Source of the DNA: Tritrichomonas musculus
Lineage: Eukaryota > Parabasalia > Tritrichomonadida > Tritrichomonadidae
DNA length: 23,995 bases
Reading direction: 5' to 3'
NCBI GenBank assembly: GCA_039105265.1
Contig: JAPFFF010000384.1
Coordinates: forward strand, 1 to 23,995
Shown here: positions 15,001 to 21,000 of the stretch, one piece after another
Position numbering within the stretch: position 1 is the first letter of the stretch
Layout of the letters: each line of letters opens with the position of its first letter
Program-made: the position numbers and the translations under genes
The notes under the pieces: model-generated
Told to the model about the DNA's origin: nothing
Database searches by the model: none
Seen by the model: the letters and a program-made list of their open reading frames with translations, nothing else

Positions 15001-18000
15001 TAGCACAATGCAGATACTTCAGCCGCCAAATCAAGTTCATAATTTACCACCAATTCAAGGTGTGCGAATACTTCAGCCGCCAAATCAAGTTCATAATTCA
15101 CCACCAATTCAAGGTGTGCGAATACTTCAGCCGCCAAATCAAGTTCATAATTCACCACCAATTAGCACAATGCAGATACTTCAGCCGCCAAATCAAGTTT
15201 ATAATTCACCACCAATTAGCACAATGCAGATACTTCAGCCGCCAAATCAAGTTCATAATTCACCACCAATTAGCACAATGCAGATACTTCAGCCGCCAAA
15301 TCAAGTTTATAATTCACCACCAATTAGCACAATGCAGATACTTCAGCCGCCAAATCAAGTTCATAATTCACCACCAATTAGCACAATGCAGATACTTCAG
15401 CCGCCAAATCAAGTTCATAATTCACCACCAATTAGCACAATGCAGATACTTCAGCCGCCAAATCAAGTTCATAATTCACCACCAATTAGCACAATGCAGA
15501 TACTTCAGCCGCCAAATCAAGTTTATAATTCACCACCAATTAGCACAATGCAGATACTTCAGCCGCCAAATCAAGTTCATAATTCACCACCAATTAGCAC
15601 AATGCAGATACTTCAGCCGCCAAATCAAGTTTATAATTCACCACCAATTAGCACAATGCAGATACTTCAGCCGCCAAATCAAGTTTATAATTCACCACCA
15701 ATTAGCACAATGAAGATACTTCAGCCGCCAAATCAAGTTCATAATTCACCACCAATTAGCACAATGCAGATACTTCAGCCGCCAAATCAAGTTCATAATT
15801 CACCACCAATTAGCACAATGCAGATACTTCAGCCGCCAAATCAAGTTCATAATTCACCACCAATTCAAATTCATTATTCACCACCCATTGGCACAATGCA
15901 GATACTTCAGCCGCCAAATCAAGTTCATAATTCATCACCAATTCAAGGTGTGCGAATACTTCAGCCGCCAAATCAAGTTTATAATTCACCACCAATTAGC
16001 ACAATGCAGATACTTCAGCCGCCAAATCAAGTTTATAATTCACCACCCATTGGCACAATGCAGATACTTCAGCCGCCAAATCAAGTTCATAATTCACCAC
16101 CAATTCAAGGTGTGCGAATACTTCAGCCGCCAAATCAAGTTCATAATTCACCACCAATTCAAGGTGTGCGAATACTTCAGCCGCCAAATCAAGTTCATAA
16201 TTCACCACCAATTCAAGGTGTGCGAATACTTCAGCCGCCAAATCAAGTTCATAATTCACCACCAATTAGCACAATGCAGATACTTCAGCCGCCAAATCAA
16301 GTTCATAATTCACCACCAATTAGCACAATGCAGATACTTCAGCCGCCAAATCAAGTTCATAATTCACCACCAATTAGCACAATGCAGATACTTCAGCCGC
16401 CAAATCAAGTTTATAATTCACCACCAATTAGCACAATGCAGATACTTCAGCCGCCAAATCAAGTTTATAATTCACCACCAATTAGCACAATGCAGATACT
16501 TCAGCCGCCAAATCAAGTTCATAATTCACCACCAATTCAAGGTGTGCGAATAATTCAGCCGCCAAATCAAGTTTATAATTCACCACCAATTAGCACAATG
16601 CAGATACTTCAGCCGCCAAATCAAGTTCATAATTCACCACCAATTAGCACAATGCAGATACTTCAGCCGCCAAATCAAGTTCATAATTCACCACCAATTA
16701 GCACAATGCAGATACTTCAGCCGCCAAATCAAGTTTATAATTCACCACCAATTAGCACAATGCAGATACTTCAGCCGCCAAATCAAGTTCATAATTCACC
16801 ACCAATTAGCACAATGCAGATACTTCAGCCGCCAAATCAAGTTCATAATTCACCACCAATTAGCACAATGCAGATACTTCAGCCGCCAAATCAAGTTTAT
16901 AATTCACCACCAATTAGCACAATGCAGATACTTCAGCCGCCAAATCAAGTTCATAATTCACCACCAATTAGCACAATGCAGATACTTCAGCCGCCAAATC
17001 AAGTTCATAATTTACCACCAATTAGCACAATGCAGATACTTCAGCCGCCAAATCAAGTTCATAATTTACCACCAATTCAAGGTGTGCGAATACTTCAGCC
17101 GCCAAATCAAGTTTATAATTCACCACCAATTCAAGGTGTGCGAATACTTCAGCCGCCAAATCAAGTTTATAATTCACCACCAATTCAAGGTGTGCGAATA
17201 CTTCAGCCGCCAAATCAAGAGTATAATTCACCACCAATTAGCACAATGCAGATACTTCAGCCGCCAAATCAAGTTCATAATTTACCACCAATTAGCACAA
17301 TGCAGATACTTCAGCCGCCAAATCAAGTTCATAATTTACCACCAATTCAAGGTGTGCGAATACTTCAGCCGCCAAATCAAGTTCATAATTTACCACCAAT
17401 TCAAGGTGTGCGAATACTTCAGCCGCCAAATCAAGTTTATAATTCACCACCAATTAGCACAATGCAGATACTTCAGCCGCCAAATCAAGTTCATAATTCA
17501 CCACCAATTAGCACAATGCAGATACTTCAGCCGCCAAATCAAGTTTATAATTCACCACCAATTAGCACAATGCAGATACTTCAGCCGCCAAATCAAGTTC
17601 ATAATTCACCACCAATTAGCACAATGCAGATACTTCAGCCGCCAAATCAAGTTCATAATTCACCACCAATTAGCACAATGCAGATACTTCAGCCGCCAAA
17701 TCAAGTTTATAATTCACCACCAATTAGCACAATGCAGATACTTCAGCCGCCAAATCAAGTTTATAATTCACCACCAATTAGCACAATGCAGATACTTCAG
17801 CCGCCAAATCAAGTTTATAATTCACCACCAATTAGCACAATGCAGATACTTCAGCCGCCAAATCAAGTTCATAATTCACCACCAATTAGCACAATGCAGA
17901 TACTTCAGCCGCCAAATCAAGTTTATAATTCACCACCAATTAGCACAATGCAGATACTTCAGCCGCCAAATCAAGTTCATAATTCACCACCAATTAGCAC

Positions 18001-21000
18001 AATGCAGATACTTCAGCCGCCAAATCAAGTTTATAATTCACCACCAATTAGCACAATGCAGATACTTCAGCCGCCAAATCAAGTTCATAATTCACCACCA
18101 ATTAGCACAATGCAGATACTTCAGCCGCCAAATCAAGTTCATAATTCACCACCAATTAGCACAATGCAGATACTTCAGCCGCCAAATCAAGTTCATAATT
18201 CACCACCAATTAGCACAATGCAGATACTTCAGCCGCCAAATCAAGTTCATAATTCACCACCAATTAGCACAATGCAGATACTTCAGCCGCCAAATCAAGT
18301 TCATAATTCACCACCAATTAGCACAATGCAGATACTTCAGCCGCCAAATCAAGTTCATAATTCACCACCAATTAGCACAATGCAGATACTTCAGCCGCCA
18401 AATCAAGTTTATAATTCACCACCAATTAGCACAATGCAGATACTTCAGCCGCCAAATCAAGTTCATAATTCACCACCAATTAGCACAATGCAGATACTTC
18501 AGCCGCCAAATCAAGTTTATAATTCACCACCAATTAGCACAATGCAGATACTTCAGCCGCCAAATCAAGTTCATAATTCACCACCAATTAGCACAATGCA
18601 GATACTTCAGCCGCCAAATCAAGTTCATAATTCACCACCAATTAGCACAATGCAGATACTTCAGCCGCCAAATCAAGTTTATAATTCACCACCAATTAGC
18701 ACAATGCAGATACTTCAGCCGCCAAATCAAGTTTATAATTCACCACCAATTAGCACAATGCAGATACTTCAGCCGCCAAATCAAGTTTATAATTCACCAC
18801 CAATTAGCACAATGCAGATACTTCAGCCGCCAAATCAAGTTCATAATTCACCACCAATTAGCACAATGCAGATACTTCAGCCGCCAAATCAAGTTCATAA
18901 TTCACCACCAATTAGCACAATGCAGATACTTCAGCCGCCAAATCAAGTTCATAATTCACCACCAATTAGCACAATGCAGATACTTCAGCCGCCAAATCAA
19001 GTTTATAATTCACCACCAATTAGCACAATGCAGATACTTCAGCCGCCAAATCAAGTTCATAATTCACCACCAATTAGCACAATGCAGATACTTCAGCCGC
19101 CAAATCAAGTTTATAATTCACCACCAATTAGCACAATGCAGATACTTCAGCCGCCAAATCAAGTTCATAATTCACCACCAATTAGCACAATGCAGATACT
19201 TCAGCCGCCAAATCAAGTTTATAATTCACCACCAATTAGCACAATGCAGATACTTCAGCCGCCAAATCAAGTTCATAATTCACCACCAATTAGCACAATG
19301 CAGATACTTCAGCCGCCAAATCAAGTTCATAATTCACCACCAATTAGCACAATGCAGATACTTCAGCCGCCAAATCAAGTTTATAATTCACCACCAATTA
19401 GCACAATGCAGATACTTCAGCCGCCAAATCAAGTTTATAATTCACCACCAATTAGCACAATGCAGATACTTCAGCCGCCAAATCAAGTTTATAATTCACC
19501 ACCAATTAGCACAATGCAGATACTTCAGCCGCCAAATCAAGTTCATAATTCACCACCAATTAGCACAATGCAGATACTTCAGCCGCCAAATCAAGTTCAT
19601 AATTCACCACCAATTAGCACAATGCAGATACTTCAGCCGCCAAATCAAGTTTATAATTCACCACCAATTAGCACAATGCAGATACTTCAGCCGCCAAATC
19701 AAGTTTATAATTCACCACCAATTAGCACAATGCAGATACTTCAGCCGCCAAATCAAGTTCATAATTCACCACCAATTCAAGGTGTGCGAATACTTCAGCC
19801 GCCAAATCAAGTTCATAATTCACCACCAATTAGCACAATGCAGATACTTCAGCCGCCAAATCAAGTTCATAATTCACCACCAATTAGCACAATGCAGATA
19901 CTTCAGCCGCCAAATCAAGTTTATAATTCACCACCAATTAGCACAATGCAGATACTTCAGCCGCCAAATCAAGTTTATAATTCACCACCAATTAGCACAA
20001 TGCAGATACTTCAGCCGCCAAATCAAGTTTATAATTCACCACCAATTAGCACAATGCAGATACTTCAGCCGCCAAATCAAGTTCATAATTCACCACCAAT
20101 TAGCACAATGCAGATACTTCAGCCGCCAAATCAAGTTCATAATTCACCACCAATTAGCACAATGCAGATACTTCAGCCGCCAAATCAAGTTTATAATTCA
20201 CCACCAATTAGCACAATGCAGATACTTCAGCCGCCAAATCAAGTTTATAATTCACCACCAATTAGCACAATGCGAATACTTCAGCCGCCAAATCAAGTTC
20301 ATAATTCACCACCAATTAGCACAATGCAGATACTTCAGCCGCCAAATCAAGTTCATAATTCACCACCAATTAGCACAATGCAGATACTTCAGCCGCCAAA
20401 TCAAGTTCATAATTCACCACCAATTAGCACAATGCAGATACTTCAGCCGCCAAATCAAGTTTATAATTCACCACCAATTCAAGGTGTGCGAATACTTCAG
20501 CCGCCAAATCAAGTTCATAATTCACCACCAATTAGCACAATGCAGATACTTCAGCCGCCAAATCAAATTTATAATTCACCACCAATTAGCACAATGCAGA
20601 TACTTCAGCCGCCAAATCAAGTTCATAATTCACCACCAATTAGCACAATGCAGATACTTCAGCCGCCAAATCAAGTTCATAATTCACCACCAATTAGCAC
20701 AATGCAGATACTTCAGCCGCCAAATCAAGTTCATAATTTACCACCAATTCAAGGTGTGCGAATACTTCAGCCGCCAAATCAAGTTCATAATTTACCACCA
20801 ATTAGCACAATGCAGATACTTCAGCCGCCAAATCAAGTTTATAATTCACCACCAATTAGCACAATGCAGATACTTCAGCCGCCAAATCAAGTTCATAATT
20901 CACCACCAATTCAAGGTGTGCGAATACTTCAGCCGCCAAATCAAGTTCATAATTCACCACCAATTAGCACAATGCAGATACTTCAGCCGCCAAATCAAGT

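Larger units (their letters stand above)
13121..17430 (+). repeat. Array segment 2: mixed units with private variants
   Basis: ISTMQ and IQGVR units are still mixed, but CCT, GTC and CAA variants are absent. Private changes appear: CTT to ATT (Leu to Ile) at 14,639, 14,963 and 16,553; ATG-AAG at 15,710-15,715; the 30-bp-short unit near 15,865; the CCC-ATT-GGC variant at 15,884 and 16,046; Pro to Ser at 15,935; and GTT to GAG (Val to Glu) at 17,219. It has the highest density of rare substitutions in the window, so it may be less recently homogenised than its flanks (inference). Confidence 0.75.
17742..20377 (+). repeat. Higher-order repeat H67, copy 1
   Basis: The order of His (CAT) and Tyr (TAT) units from about 17,742 matches that 3,618 bp (67 units) downstream. 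The match includes a run of six CAT units at about 18,060-18,360, the IQGVR unit near 19,781 and the ATG-CGA junction at 20,271. The only disagreements I read are one CAT/TAT near 18,680 and one unit whose tail differs near 18,900. Confidence 0.85.
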
